Assembly (NCBI RefSeq): GCF_001865675.1
Contig: NZ_CP011319.1
Span: 3,596,001 to 3,660,000, forward strand
DNA length: 64,000 bases
Source: Janthinobacterium sp. 1_2014MBL_MicDiv
GTDB lineage: Bacteria; Pseudomonadota; Gammaproteobacteria; Burkholderiales; Burkholderiaceae_D
Reading direction: 5' to 3'
Of this stretch, positions 36,857 to 45,190 are shown one piece after another (position 1 is the stretch's first letter; every line of letters begins with the position of its first letter). Position numbers and translations under genes: made by a program. The notes under the pieces were generated by a model. It made no database searches. It was not told where the DNA came from and saw only the letters and a list, made by a program, of their open reading frames with translations.

Positions 36857-36923
36857 CTAGAATATCCGGTCTAGAACTCAATGTCTAGAACTTTTTTTCT
36901 AGCTTGGCGAGTCAGACTGACAA
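36857..36923 (-). promoter_or_regulatory. Promoter and phased CTAG operator array of the beta-lactam operon
   Basis: CTAG occurs at 36857, 36871, 36885 and 36899, exactly 14 bp apart, three of them within (T)CTAGAA(C) contexts, giving overlapping dyads. A candidate promoter on the minus strand, TTGTCA (36923-36918), 16 bp, TAGAAA (36901-36896), places the -10 element over the distal CTAG and the rest of the array across the start site and leader to the blaI ATG. BlaI-type repressors bind dyads of similar length, so this is its most likely operator. Confidence 0.72.
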
Positions 36924-37015
36924 CGCCGGACAATACCGTAGCGGGCGGAAGGAAATGGTGGCTGAGAAGCGGAACTGCGCATGAGCACGGTGAGCATCGC
37001 AAGTCGCAAGTCCCG

Positions 37016-37040
37016 ACGCGCGGCAGGTTTTGCCGCGCGT
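37016..37040 (-). terminator. Hairpin after the 37041-38570 gene
   Basis: ACGCGCGGCA/TGCCGCGCGT forms a perfect 10-bp stem with a 5-base loop immediately after the stop codon. No T-run follows on the minus strand, so termination is probably partial or factor-assisted. Confidence 0.55.
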
Positions 37041-38570
37041 TTAAAATTCGCGCAAGCGGTCGAACCGTTCCAGCAAGGCCGCCTCGTCGACCAGCGCCGC
37101 CCCCTGCCCGCCCGCTTGCTGCAACTGCTGGCGCAGCTGCGCCAGCAGGTCCGCCAGCACCGTGTAGATTTCCTCGCGCTCGACCGTCTCGATGATGCTC
37201 GCACGCCGCGCGATCCTGTTGAAGGCATCGACATAGGCGGTGACCATCGCTTCCAGCGCGGCGGTGGCGGCCGGCGCCGCCATGGCGACGTCGATGTCGC
37301 GCGTCACGGCCAGCATGTTCTTGTAGGCCAGCGCTGCCTTTTTCGCATACGCGGGGGAAATATGCTCGCGGCCATCCCAGTCGCGGAAGGGGTTGAGCAG
37401 GTTTTCAGCCAGCCATTCCGGCTTGCGCGCCTTGCTGATCGACAAGTCGAGTCCTTGCGCCGCCGCCTTCTTGTAAGCGGCCTTGATGCCCTTGGCCGCA
37501 TCGGCGGGCAAGCTGGTCATCCACAAGGCCGACAGCTGCGGCAATTGCGCGGCCGATGGAAACTCGTCCGCCGTGAAACCGAACAGGTCATAGGTGGTGA
37601 ACATCCGCAGCTGGGTCAGCTGCGCAAGGCTGCCCATCTGCGACGCCAGCCCCGGCTTGCCCCAGATGCGCAATGCCGTCAGGTAGGGAAAGCGCTGCGC
37701 CACGTGCGCCAGGTCGGATTCCTTCATGCCGAGCAGCGACAGGCCGCCCAGCCGCTCGAGACCGTGGAACGGCGGCAAGGCGTGCGTGCACTGCAGTGTC
37801 AGATGGCGGCCATCGGCGTCATCCGCTATGCGCAGCGCCGGCGATGGCGCGCTGCGCAGCGCGAGAAGGCCCAGGCCTTCGTTCAAGACCAGGCTGGTGA
37901 CGCCATCGGGCTGCAGGATCAACCGGTTCAAGCCGCTGCCGCTGAAATCGAGCGCGTGCACCGTCGATGATTGCCAGTGCAGCTCATTGATGAAGGGATT
38001 GCCCTTGATAAACTCCATCAATGCCTGCGTGCCGTCACTGGTCTCGATGGACATCAGGCAAGGCAGCTGCGCCAGCTCGGACAGATCGTCCAGCGCCCGC
38101 AAGGCGCTGTCGTTGATTTTCGTCGCGTCCTGCCGGAAGACCTGGCCGCCGAGCGTCACTTCACGCTCGTCCGACGCGGCCTTGAATTGCTGGCGCCGCA
38201 CCGGATCGATGCGCTCCCAGTTCCGCTGGCGCAGCACGCTGTCGCCGACGTTCCAGCCGCTGCGGTAGCTGTTGACTTCCACATCCACCAGCGGCGCGAT
38301 ATTGCCAACGAGGGTATGGCCAGGCGGCACGTTCGCCGTGGCATAGCAGTGATCGTGGCGATTGTTCCAGAAGAAATAGTCGCACAGCAGCGGCCGCATG
38401 GCTTGCACGGCCGCCGCATCGGGCAAGGCGTCGCCGGTCCAGTCCAGCTCCAGCACGGCAGCTACCGGCCTGGACGATGAAGCATCCTTGATGCGGGTGA
38501 CCTGGCAAGCCACATACTGCTGCAGCTCGGACGAAAACACACTGTAAACGTCTCCAACATTGGCTAGCAC
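37041..38570 (-). CDS. Leucine-rich-repeat-like cytoplasmic protein of unknown function
   Basis: Protein of 509 aa without signal peptide or membrane segments. It starts at GTG with AAGGA six bases upstream. The first 45 residues (GDVYSVFSSELQQYVACQVTRI) resemble the short beta-domain at the front of some immunity-type proteins, but I would not assign it. Residues about 190-360 show irregular leucine-rich repeats (LTSLVLNEGLGLLALRS, LERLGGLSLLGMKESDL, LTQLRMFTTYDLF, LPQLSALWMTSL). The C-terminal third is helical and ends in a Q-rich coiled coil (ADLLAQLRQQLQQAGGQ). No neighbour suggests a toxin or partner. Confidence 0.65.
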   Translation of the reverse strand: MLANVGDVYSVFSSELQQYVACQVTRIKDASSSRPVAAVLELDWTGDALPDAAAVQAMRPLLCDYFFWNNRHDHCYATANVPPGHTLVGNIAPLVDVEVNSYRSGWNVGDSVLRQRNWERIDPVRRQQFKAASDEREVTLGGQVFRQDATKINDSALRALDDLSELAQLPCLMSIETSDGTQALMEFIKGNPFINELHWQSSTVHALDFSGSGLNRLILQPDGVTSLVLNEGLGLLALRSAPSPALRIADDADGRHLTLQCTHALPPFHGLERLGGLSLLGMKESDLAHVAQRFPYLTALRIWGKPGLASQMGSLAQLTQLRMFTTYDLFGFTADEFPSAAQLPQLSALWMTSLPADAAKGIKAAYKKAAAQGLDLSISKARKPEWLAENLLNPFRDWDGREHISPAYAKKAALAYKNMLAVTRDIDVAMAAPAATAALEAMVTAYVDAFNRIARRASIIETVEREEIYTVLADLLAQLRQQLQQAGGQGAALVDEAALLERFDRLREF

Positions 38571-38644
38571 GCAACTTCCTTTTCAGAAGACCTGATGGTC
38601 GAATGTTGAAAGATAGCAAAAATGATGGCCCGGTGTCGTCCGGC

Positions 38645-39988
38645 TCAGTCCGTGTGCAGCTTGTGGTGCATGCGCCGCAAGCCCAGCCACACGGCGGCCG
38701 CCACGAACGGCACCAGCGCGCCGACGAGGATTTCCGGGTTCACGGGCAAGCCCATCACCTTGGCCGCCTTGCCCGTGTAGCTGAACAGGCCGATCACGTA
38801 ATAGGAAATGGCGGCCACGGACAGGCCCTCCACCGCTTGCTGCAGGCGCAGCTGCTGGGCCGCGCGCGCGTTCATCGATTGCAGGATTTGCCGGTTCTGC
38901 AATTCCTGCACGATGCCCACGCGCGTGCGCAGCAAATCGTTGGTGTTGGCGATGCGCTGCGCCATCGCTTCCTGGCGGCTGGCCATCGCCTCGCACGTGT
39001 TCATGGCCGGCGTCAGGCGGCGGTCCATGAATTCCTCGACCGTGGGAATGCCCTCGATGCGCACTTCACGCAACTCGTCGATGCGCGCCTTGACAAGGCC
39101 CATGTAGGCTTTCGAGGCGGAAAAACGGTAGCTATTGTCGAGCGACAGCTTTTCGATGCGGGCCGCCAGGCGCGTGATGCGGTCGAGCAAGGCTTGCTCG
39201 GACACGCCTTCGTCGGCCTTGCTGACGGCGGCGCTGTCGTCCGTGTCCACCATGGCGGCGGCCAGGGTCGCCAGCTCGTTCTCGATGGCATTCAGCGACG
39301 GCGCCGCCTGCATGGCGTAGGGCAAGCCCAGCAAGGCCATCATGCGGTAGGTTTCGATTTCCAGCACGCGCTGCACCAGCCGGCCCGACTGCTGCGAACG
39401 CATGCCCGCGTCGCGGATGACGAAACGGCTGAAGCCATCGGACTGGATGGTGAAATCCGTCCACAGCTCGCCGCCCTGCAGCACCTTGCTGCCGGCCAGG
39501 GTATTGCCCTCGAACACGCGCGACAGGCCTTGCATGAAGATTTCGGCTGGTTCAGTCGCTTGCTCGAGCACCACGTGGGCGGCCACCATCAGCTTGCCCT
39601 TCAAGCCCACCAGCCACTGCTGCGGCAATTGCTCCAGGGGCATGCGCTCGAACGCCTGCTCCAGGGGCAGCGCCGCGTCCGGGTGCTCGGCAAACGTGTA
39701 GGTGGCAAATTCCGTGTGGCATTCCCATTTCAGGCGGAAGCGGCCAAAGTCGTAATAAAAATACTTGGCTTCGGCGGCGGGCGGCGTGACGCCGAAATGC
39801 GTGCACAGCGCTGCCAGCGTGGCGTGCTGGGCCGACATATTCGACACGCCGGGGGCGGAGTCGTCCTTGTAGACGGCCAGGTGGGTGATCAGCTCGGGAG
39901 CGTCGAGCTGCAAAAAGGGCCGCGAATGGATTTCCGCGGCCAGCGGCACGCGCAAGGCGTGGTTCAGACTGGAGTTAATCAAGTGCAT
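38645..39988 (-). CDS. DUF3422 family membrane protein
   Basis: Protein of 447 aa. The N-terminal RVPLAAEIHSRPFLQLDAPELITHLA is the hallmark of DUF3422. The middle forms a long alpha-helical region (residues about 230-380), and two hydrophobic helices near the C-terminus (AISYYVIGLFSYTG and EILVGALVPFVAAAVWLGL) anchor it in the membrane. ATG 39988 is preferred to a TTG three codons upstream. The family has no assigned function; it is common in alpha- and betaproteobacteria. Confidence 0.85.
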   Translation of the reverse strand: MHLINSSLNHALRVPLAAEIHSRPFLQLDAPELITHLAVYKDDSAPGVSNMSAQHATLAALCTHFGVTPPAAEAKYFYYDFGRFRLKWECHTEFATYTFAEHPDAALPLEQAFERMPLEQLPQQWLVGLKGKLMVAAHVVLEQATEPAEIFMQGLSRVFEGNTLAGSKVLQGGELWTDFTIQSDGFSRFVIRDAGMRSQQSGRLVQRVLEIETYRMMALLGLPYAMQAAPSLNAIENELATLAAAMVDTDDSAAVSKADEGVSEQALLDRITRLAARIEKLSLDNSYRFSASKAYMGLVKARIDELREVRIEGIPTVEEFMDRRLTPAMNTCEAMASRQEAMAQRIANTNDLLRTRVGIVQELQNRQILQSMNARAAQQLRLQQAVEGLSVAAISYYVIGLFSYTGKAAKVMGLPVNPEILVGALVPFVAAAVWLGLRRMHHKLHTD

Positions 39989-40019
39989 GATAGCCAAAGG
40001 TAAAGTTGCAAAACTGCTT

Positions 40020-40058
40020 AGACCCGCGCGCGTGCCGTGGCGCCCGCGGCACGGGTCT
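40020..40058 (-). terminator. Long imperfect hairpin downstream of the Bcr/CflA gene
   Basis: AGACCC + GTGCCG pairs with CGGCAC + GGGTCT, giving a 12-bp stem interrupted by a 6-base bulge on one side. It follows the transporter stop by about 50 bp and precedes the DUF3422 start. A short T-rich stretch follows on the minus strand (AGTTTTGC), so a weak terminator is plausible. Confidence 0.5.
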
Positions 40059-40110
40059 GATTGTCACAGTGTAACAAAGCAGAAAGCATGCCCACCTTTT
40101 AGCAAGCCCG

Positions 40111-41319
40111 TCATGCTGTTTTGACAATCCCCGCAGCGCCCTCCACCGCGCGCTGGCGCGTGCCCAGCCACCAGAAGAATGCGGCCAGCACGACGGCCGA
40201 GGCCTGGCCCAGCGCCAGCTTCAGGCTGCTGTCGAACAATAAGGGGGCGACAAAGCCGGACACCAGGGCAAACACCAGCATTTGCACGAAATTCTGCAGC
40301 GAAGCGGCCAGGCCACGCATCTGCGGGAAGATGTCGAGCGTGGACATGGTCATGCCCGGCAAGGCCAGCGACATGCCGAACGCATACAGCATCACGGGCA
40401 CGACGGCAAACGGCACGCTGGCGGCGAACCAGTGGTTATACGCAATGTTGAGCGCCCCCGTGGCGGCCATGACAAGCAAGCCCCAGCGCACCAGCACGGT
40501 GCTTTTCACCGCATGCGCGAGCTTGCCGGACAGGGCCGAGCCGCCCACGAGGCCGGCCACCATGGGGATGAACATCCAGCCGAACGCCGTCTCGGGCAGG
40601 CGCAGCAGCTCCAGGATGAAATGCGGCGCGGAAGCGATGTACAGGGCGAAGCCGCCAAAGGCGAAGGCCACGGCCAGCGAACGCAGGAGGAATTCCCCGT
40701 GGCGCAGCGCCTGCCAGTAATTGCGCGCAATGTTGCCCGGATGAAAAGGCTGGCGTCGCTCGATGGGCAAACTTTCCGGCAAGCCCTTCAGGCAAGCGAG
40801 CGCCAGCAGCACGGTGACGGAAAACGTGAAGACAAACGTGGATTGCCAGCCGTACGCCACGTGCAGCCAGCCGCCGATGATGGGGGCGATGGCGGGCGCG
40901 ATGCCGAACACCATCATGATATTGGCCAGCATCTTTTGCGCGGCCGCGCCCGACAAGCTGTCGCGCACGATGGCTTGCCCGATCACCCTGCCCGCCCCGG
41001 CCGACGCGCCCTGCATGCCGCGGAAGAACAGCAGCCAGCCAAAGCTGGGCGCGAATGCGGCGCCGATGGAGCCGGCGGCAAAGAGCACGAGCGACGCGAG
41101 GATCACGGGACGGCGGCCGAACGAGTCGGACAGGGTGCCATAGAACAGGGTCATGAAGGCGTAGGCGGCCAGGTAGACGCTCAGGGTCTGCTGCACCAGC
41201 ACGCTGCTGACGTCGAAATGCGTGCTAATCGCAGGAAACGACGGCAGGAAGGTATCGGTGGCGAACGGGCCCAGCATGGACAGCCCGGCCAGCACCAGGG
41301 TCAGGTTTCTCGCCTTCAT
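40111..41319 (-). CDS. Bcr/CflA-family multidrug MFS exporter
   Basis: Twelve-helix proton-driven exporter of 402 aa. The Bcr/CflA start LGPFATDTFLPSFPAI with its conserved Asp, motif A as GTLSDSFGRRPVIL, and RGMQGASAGAGRVIGQAIVRD (motif C region) are all present. The gene overlaps the TetR regulator by four bases and is co-transcribed with it, so expression is probably derepressed by an exported compound. Substrates in the family include bicyclomycin, chloramphenicol and sulfonamides; the one here is unknown. Confidence 0.92.
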   Translation of the reverse strand: MKARNLTLVLAGLSMLGPFATDTFLPSFPAISTHFDVSSVLVQQTLSVYLAAYAFMTLFYGTLSDSFGRRPVILASLVLFAAGSIGAAFAPSFGWLLFFRGMQGASAGAGRVIGQAIVRDSLSGAAAQKMLANIMMVFGIAPAIAPIIGGWLHVAYGWQSTFVFTFSVTVLLALACLKGLPESLPIERRQPFHPGNIARNYWQALRHGEFLLRSLAVAFAFGGFALYIASAPHFILELLRLPETAFGWMFIPMVAGLVGGSALSGKLAHAVKSTVLVRWGLLVMAATGALNIAYNHWFAASVPFAVVPVMLYAFGMSLALPGMTMSTLDIFPQMRGLAASLQNFVQMLVFALVSGFVAPLLFDSSLKLALGQASAVVLAAFFWWLGTRQRAVEGAAGIVKTA

Positions 41320-41996
41320 GCGCCCGCCTGCGCGGTGTCGCCGCTGTCGTGCTGGCGGCGCAAGCCGTCCAGGGCCGCCAGGGAAAACTCGGCGATATGC
41401 CGCGCGATGCCGGCAATGCCGGCCTCGTCATAGGTGATTTCCGGCGCCACGATCTCGTGCACGATGCGCGAACGGGCATAGAACACGGCCTGGCCGATCA
41501 CGCTGAACACGCATTTCTGCACCACCTGCGCCGGCATGGCCGGCCCCACCACTGCACGGATCAGACTGGTAAACAAGGCGTGCTGCGGGCGCACATTGCG
41601 TTCGGCCAGCTTGTGGATGGCGGCCGTCGGTTCGATCAGCTCGCGCGCCACCAGGCGGCTGAACAGCGACGCCGGGCCCGAGCGCAGCATGTCGAACACG
41701 AGCGCCTCTATGGCCAGGCGCAACTGTTGCACTGGCGGCAATTGCGCCTGCGCGCTGGCGGCGGCCACGTCGGCCGCCGAGGCGCGCGCCAGTTCGCGCG
41801 CATAGTCAAACGCGGCCAGGTGCAGCTCTTCCTTGCTATGAAAATAATAATTGACCATCGCCACATTCACGTGGGCCGCCTCGCAAATCCTGCGCACGGA
41901 CGCCACCTTGTAGCCTTCGTCGGCAAACAGCTGGGCCGCCGCCTGCAGGATGCGCGCGCGCGCCGGTTCGCCTTCGTTTTCCTTCTCTTGCCGCAT
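41316..41996 (-). CDS. TetR-family repressor of the adjacent MFS exporter
   Basis: Regulator of 226 aa. N-terminal TetR domain (RILQAAAQLFADEGYKVASVRRICEAAHVNVAMVNYYFHSKEEL). The C-terminal domain, with RLVARELIEPTAAIHKLAERNVRP, fits the CecR/DUF1956 subgroup. The ATG at 41996 is used since the upstream TTG lies inside an operator repeat. The stop overlaps the start of the exporter gene, and two near-identical operators lie just upstream, which suggests autoregulation of the two-gene operon. Confidence 0.92.
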   Translation of the reverse strand: MRQEKENEGEPARARILQAAAQLFADEGYKVASVRRICEAAHVNVAMVNYYFHSKEELHLAAFDYARELARASAADVAAASAQAQLPPVQQLRLAIEALVFDMLRSGPASLFSRLVARELIEPTAAIHKLAERNVRPQHALFTSLIRAVVGPAMPAQVVQKCVFSVIGQAVFYARSRIVHEIVAPEITYDEAGIAGIARHIAEFSLAALDGLRRQHDSGDTAQAGA

Positions 41997-42010
41997 GCCA
42001 TTCCCATCAT

Positions 42011-42060
42011 TCAAACAGTTGTTTAATATTCTGCGAAATTATATCAAACAGCTGTTTAAT
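42011..42060 (-). promoter_or_regulatory. Duplicated TetR operators upstream of the efflux operon
   Basis: TCAAACAGTTGTTTAAT (42011-42027) and TCAAACAGCTGTTTAAT (42044-42060) differ at one base and are 33 bp apart; the second contains the perfect palindrome AAACAGCTGTTT. The spacing of about three helical turns puts both on the same DNA face. Placement directly before the TetR start fits autorepression. Confidence 0.8.
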
Positions 42061-42074
42061 TTTCAAATGGACGC

Positions 42075-42096
42075 AAAAAAGCCCGGCGTACCGGGC
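42075..42096 (-). terminator. Rho-independent terminator of the copper cluster
   Basis: GCCCGG, loop TACG, CCGGGC then TTTTTT on the minus strand, 20 bp after the PCuAC gene stop. Confidence 0.85.
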
Positions 42097-42117
42097 TTGT
42101 GCAAGGCATGGCAGCGA

Positions 42118-42588
42118 TCAGTGCTTCATCGCTGGCATCGGGGTCGAGGTGGCGCCCAGTGGGCGGGCCACGGCGTTCACTTCGATGGTTTCTCGGTGCT
42201 TGTCCTCGCCTTCGAGCACTAGGGTCAGCGGGATCTTGTCGCCCGCCTTCACCTGGCCTTTGAGTTCCAGCAGCATGACGTGGTAGCCGCCCGGCTTCAG
42301 CTCCACGGCCTTGCCGGCTGGCAAAGCGATTTCCTTGACCTGGCGCATGCGCATCATATTGTCCGTCATGCTCATTTCATGGATTTCCGCCACGCCGGCC
42401 ACGGACGAGCGCACTTCCAGCAGGCGCATGGCTTTCGGCGCCGTGATCTGCATGAAGGCACCCGTGGCCTTTTGCTGGGGCACGGTGGCGCGCACCCACG
42501 GGTCGGTGATTTGCACGCTGCTTTGTGCGATGGCGGAGAACGACAGCACGGTCAGGGCCGTGGCCAGCAGGGTTTTCAGGTGGGTCAT
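42118..42588 (-). CDS. PCu(A)C-type periplasmic copper chaperone
   Basis: Copper-binding protein of 156 aa that delivers Cu(I) to cytochrome oxidase, usually together with SCO1. Signal peptide ends near SAIAQ. The family metal motif H-x10-M-x21-H-x-M is exact: H70, M81, H103, M105. A His-containing tail (MPAMKH) may be an additional ligand. It lies 19 bp after the SCO1 gene and is the last gene before a terminator. Confidence 0.95.
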   Translation of the reverse strand: MTHLKTLLATALTVLSFSAIAQSSVQITDPWVRATVPQQKATGAFMQITAPKAMRLLEVRSSVAGVAEIHEMSMTDNMMRMRQVKEIALPAGKAVELKPGGYHVMLLELKGQVKAGDKIPLTLVLEGEDKHRETIEVNAVARPLGATSTPMPAMKH

Positions 42589-42607
42589 GATTGTTTCCTC
42601 GGTGTAG

Positions 42608-43204
42608 TTATAAGGTGTATTTCGATGTCATCAAGGTCTTGATGTCCTGCACGCACTCGTCGCCAGTCAACTGGTGTTTCAGGCCCAGGCGCATGCGCCC
42701 CTCTGTATCGAGCACATAGCTGATGGCCGTATGGTCCATCGTATACGAGCTGCCGCTGGGCACGCGGCGATAAAACACTTTGTAGTTGAAGGCCGTCTGC
42801 GCCGTTGCCTGCGGGTCCGTGCGCAAGCCGAGGAAGCTGGGGTCGAAGGCGCGCATGTATTCGTCCAACAACGCCGGCGTGTCGCGCTCGGGGTCGATGC
42901 TGATGAAGATCACTTGCAGCTTGTCCGCATCGGCGCCCAGCTTCTGGCGGATTTCCAGCGCGCGCGACAGGGCCGTCGGGCACACGTCCGGGCATTGCGT
43001 GAAGCCAAAGAAGACCATCACATACTTGCCCTTGAAGTCGGCCAAGGTATACACCTTGCCGTCGGGGCCGCTCAATTTGAAATCGGGCTTGTAATCGCCG
43101 CCCGTCAAGTCGAGGCCGTTGTAATGGGGTTTCGGCGCTTGCTCGCAAGCGGCAAGCGTGAGCAATCCCGCCGTGCCGGCGAGAAGGAAAAGACGACGTT
43201 TCAT
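42608..43204 (-). CDS. SCO1/SenC-family copper-delivery lipoprotein
   Basis: Membrane-anchored protein of 198 aa that participates in Cu-A centre assembly of cytochrome c oxidase. Lipobox LTLAAC with lipidated C20; thioredoxin-like fold with the copper-binding C71-P-D-V-C75 and H158 (YTMDHTA). Gap to the downstream PCuAC gene is 19 bp and to the upstream DUF2946 gene 82 bp. The arrangement DUF2946, SCO1, PCuAC is a copper-trafficking operon. Confidence 0.95.
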   Translation of the reverse strand: MKRRLFLLAGTAGLLTLAACEQAPKPHYNGLDLTGGDYKPDFKLSGPDGKVYTLADFKGKYVMVFFGFTQCPDVCPTALSRALEIRQKLGADADKLQVIFISIDPERDTPALLDEYMRAFDPSFLGLRTDPQATAQTAFNYKVFYRRVPSGSSYTMDHTAISYVLDTEGRMRLGLKHQLTGDECVQDIKTLMTSKYTL

Positions 43205-43286
43205 AGCATTTCAGGCCCGATGGGCGTAGTTGATACAGGTTAGGACGTAGTGCCTTGGCGCATGGCCGCAGGCAGAGAAGTAGCGT

Positions 43287-43685
43287 TCAGGCCAGCGCGG
43301 GCGGGCCGCGCGGACTGGCACTGAGCCAGGCGAACTGCGGTTGCGGCGCCTCGTAAGACAGGGCCGGATAGCGGTCGTGGCCCGTGATGACGGCCAGCGG
43401 AGATGAGGATGGCGGCGGCAAGCCCACGCTGCCCGCGTGATTCATGCAGAACGGGCAATGCTCGATGTGGTGCAGCACGGAATCAGTGGGGGATGTGGCG
43501 GCCGGCGCCAGGTCCGCCTGCGTGTACACGGCGCCGCTGGCCGAGCAGATCTCGACGGCGGCATTGTTCGCATTCGCGTGCAGCGAGGCAAACGCATACG
43601 ACAGGGAGGGCGACAGCGCATTGAGCAGTATCGCCAGGCAGGCGAACCACATATGCCACTGTTTGCGCTTCAATAAATGTCCCAT
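43287..43685 (-). CDS. DUF2946 family protein of the copper cluster
   Basis: Protein of 132 aa with an N-terminal hydrophobic segment (MWFACLAILLNALSPSLSYA) and a His/Cys motif HHIEHCPFCMNHAG typical of DUF2946, a family found next to SCO and copper genes. The C-terminal 40 residues are Pro/Ser-rich and unstructured. I use ATG 43685: a consensus -10 box ends only seven bases before it, so the transcript probably begins at the start codon. It is followed by SCO1 and PCuAC genes. Confidence 0.82.
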   Translation of the reverse strand: MGHLLKRKQWHMWFACLAILLNALSPSLSYAFASLHANANNAAVEICSASGAVYTQADLAPAATSPTDSVLHHIEHCPFCMNHAGSVGLPPPSSSPLAVITGHDRYPALSYEAPQPQFAWLSASPRGPPALA

Positions 43686-43698
43686 GGACACGATTATA
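43686..43698 (-). promoter_or_regulatory. TATAAT -10 box giving a likely leaderless transcript
   Basis: On the minus strand TATAAT (43698-43693) is followed by CGTGTCC and then ATG, so transcription would start at or one base before the ATG. No Shine-Dalgarno sequence precedes the start. A clear -35 is not seen. It overlaps the end of the upstream AraC-like gene. Confidence 0.5.
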
Positions 43699-43709
43699 GC
43701 GGAGTATCG

Positions 43710-44300
43710 CTATCCGGGCGCAGGCGCCGGTCCGCGCAGAAACAGGCTGGGCCGTACACCGGCCACGTCCACGCAGGCATCGCAAAATGCGGGGATCGAG
43801 GCAAAGCCGGAGCCGGCCGCCACTTGCGCCAGGTCGAGCGCGGCCTCGCCATGCCCTTGCGCGGCCGTATGCAAGGCATGCGCGAGGCGCTGCTCGCGTA
43901 CCAGGCTCAATAACGCTTCGCCTTCGGCAAACAGGCGCGCCCTGGCCTTGTGCGGCGTCACCTGCCACAGGGCGGCCAGGCGCGCCGCCGTCCACTTGCC
44001 TTGCGGCGAATGGAAGATATGCTGCGCCAGCGCCTGGCTCCAGCGCTTGCCGCCGCCGTGGCTGCCCTCCGCTTCATCGTGCTCCAGCGCCAGGGTGAAC
44101 ACGGCCGGCTTGCCGCGTCCCGGCATCACGTCGCAGGCAAAGCGCAGGAAGGCGGGCACGACGAAGCTGTCGCCGCTGCCCAGTTTCTTGGTGGCGATTT
44201 CATTATGCAAAGTCACAAACCCCTGGCGCACGGTGACGCGCAGCCGGAGCGGAAAGCGCAAGCCCAGCAGGTGCAAGGGATGATCGGAAACGAGGGCCAT
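43710..44300 (-). CDS. AraC-like regulator with small N-terminal domain
   Basis: Protein of 196 aa. The first 100 residues are beta-rich (cupin-like), and the C-terminus carries an AraC-type second helix-turn-helix, DLAQVAAGSGFASIPAFCDACVDVAGVRPS, shorter than the usual two-HTH domain. It is therefore probably a compact AraC-family member rather than a full-length one. It precedes DUF2946 and the copper genes in the same direction, with 24 bp between, so it may control or report on the copper cluster. Confidence 0.68.
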   Translation of the reverse strand: MALVSDHPLHLLGLRFPLRLRVTVRQGFVTLHNEIATKKLGSGDSFVVPAFLRFACDVMPGRGKPAVFTLALEHDEAEGSHGGGKRWSQALAQHIFHSPQGKWTAARLAALWQVTPHKARARLFAEGEALLSLVREQRLAHALHTAAQGHGEAALDLAQVAAGSGFASIPAFCDACVDVAGVRPSLFLRGPAPAPG

Positions 44301-44362
44301 GCGTCAAGTCGGTTCAGTGAGCGAGGCGCCAGCATGCCATAGTTCGCGCCGCCAGTCTGTCA

Positions 44363-45064
44363 TCACAGCGACGCCACGCCATAACGGCGCAAGCCATCGA
44401 GGTCGACCACGCGGATGGCCTGGTAGGCGATGCTGATCAGGTTCAGTTCGGCCAGATGGCCCAGCGCCTGGTTCACGCGCTGGCGCGAAATGCCGGTCAG
44501 CAAGCCGATTTCTTCCTGCGACAGCTCAAGCACGCTGGACGTGCGCGGGTATAACATGGGATGGAACAGTTGCGCGATGGCTTGCGCCACCTGGGCATCC
44601 ACGGCCAGCAGGCGCTGGTTCTGGATGGTGGCGATGAATTGCCCCATGCGTTCGTTCAACTGGCGGATGACAAAGGCATTGAAGGACAGGCTTTCGGCCA
44701 GCAGCAGATGGAACAGGTCGGCGGGCACGAGGATGATGGTCGAAGCACGCACGGCCACCACGTCATAGCGGCGCAGTTCGCGCTTGAGCACGCTGCCCTC
44801 GCCGCACCAGCCGCCGGCCGGCACGCCGGAAAACGTGGCGCCGCGCCCGTCCGCGTTGTAGACGGCCAGCTTGATCAAGCCCGTGTGCACGCCGATCCAG
44901 TGTTGCGACGGCTCGCCGCGCCGGGTGATGACGGCGCCCGCTTCATGCTGCCGGATGACGCTTTGCGCGCGCAGCAGCGATTGATGCCGCGCCTCGAGGG
45001 CCAGGAACCAGTCGTGGCTGTCGAGTTCCGCTACCGCACTGCCTGTCATTTCCTTGCTGTCCAT
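44363..45064 (-). CDS. Crp/Fnr-family transcriptional regulator
   Basis: Regulator of 233 aa. A cyclic-nucleotide-binding-like domain (ITRRGEPSQHWIGVHTGLIKL, GGWCGEGSVLK) and a C-terminal winged helix (LSQEEIGLLTGISRQRVNQALGHL) are clear. The four N-terminal cysteines of FNR iron-sulfur sensors are absent, so it is a Crp-like rather than oxygen-sensing member. I use ATG 45064, preceded by AAGGA; an upstream GTG lies inside a palindrome that may be its own operator. It is divergent from an acyl-CoA ligase gene. Confidence 0.9.
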   Translation of the reverse strand: MDSKEMTGSAVAELDSHDWFLALEARHQSLLRAQSVIRQHEAGAVITRRGEPSQHWIGVHTGLIKLAVYNADGRGATFSGVPAGGWCGEGSVLKRELRRYDVVAVRASTIILVPADLFHLLLAESLSFNAFVIRQLNERMGQFIATIQNQRLLAVDAQVAQAIAQLFHPMLYPRTSSVLELSQEEIGLLTGISRQRVNQALGHLAELNLISIAYQAIRVVDLDGLRRYGVASL

Positions 45065-45091
45065 GCCATCCTTCAGTTGCTGGCCCTCACT

Positions 45092-45107
45092 TGTCACTAA
45101 GATGACA
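45092..45107. promoter_or_regulatory. Crp-type palindrome TGTCA-N6-TGACA
   Basis: TGTCACTAAGATGACA is a perfect dyad with the 5-6-5 layout of Crp-family operators (TGTGA-N6-TCACA in E. coli). It lies between the regulator and the acyl-CoA ligase gene, 27 bp before the former and 83 bp before the latter, so it can serve both autoregulation and ligase control. Confidence 0.65.
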
Positions 45108-45190
45108 GTGATTTTTAAGCGCCGGTGCTATGCTGGCCCGTATCAATCCCGAAACAGGGAGCTGCAGAATTTTTTTACCAGGAGACCAGC

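Noticed and set aside
45065..45097. Longer start of the Crp-family gene at GTG 45097
   Set aside because: The GTG lies inside the Crp-type palindrome and lacks a ribosome site; ATG 45064 has AAGGA.
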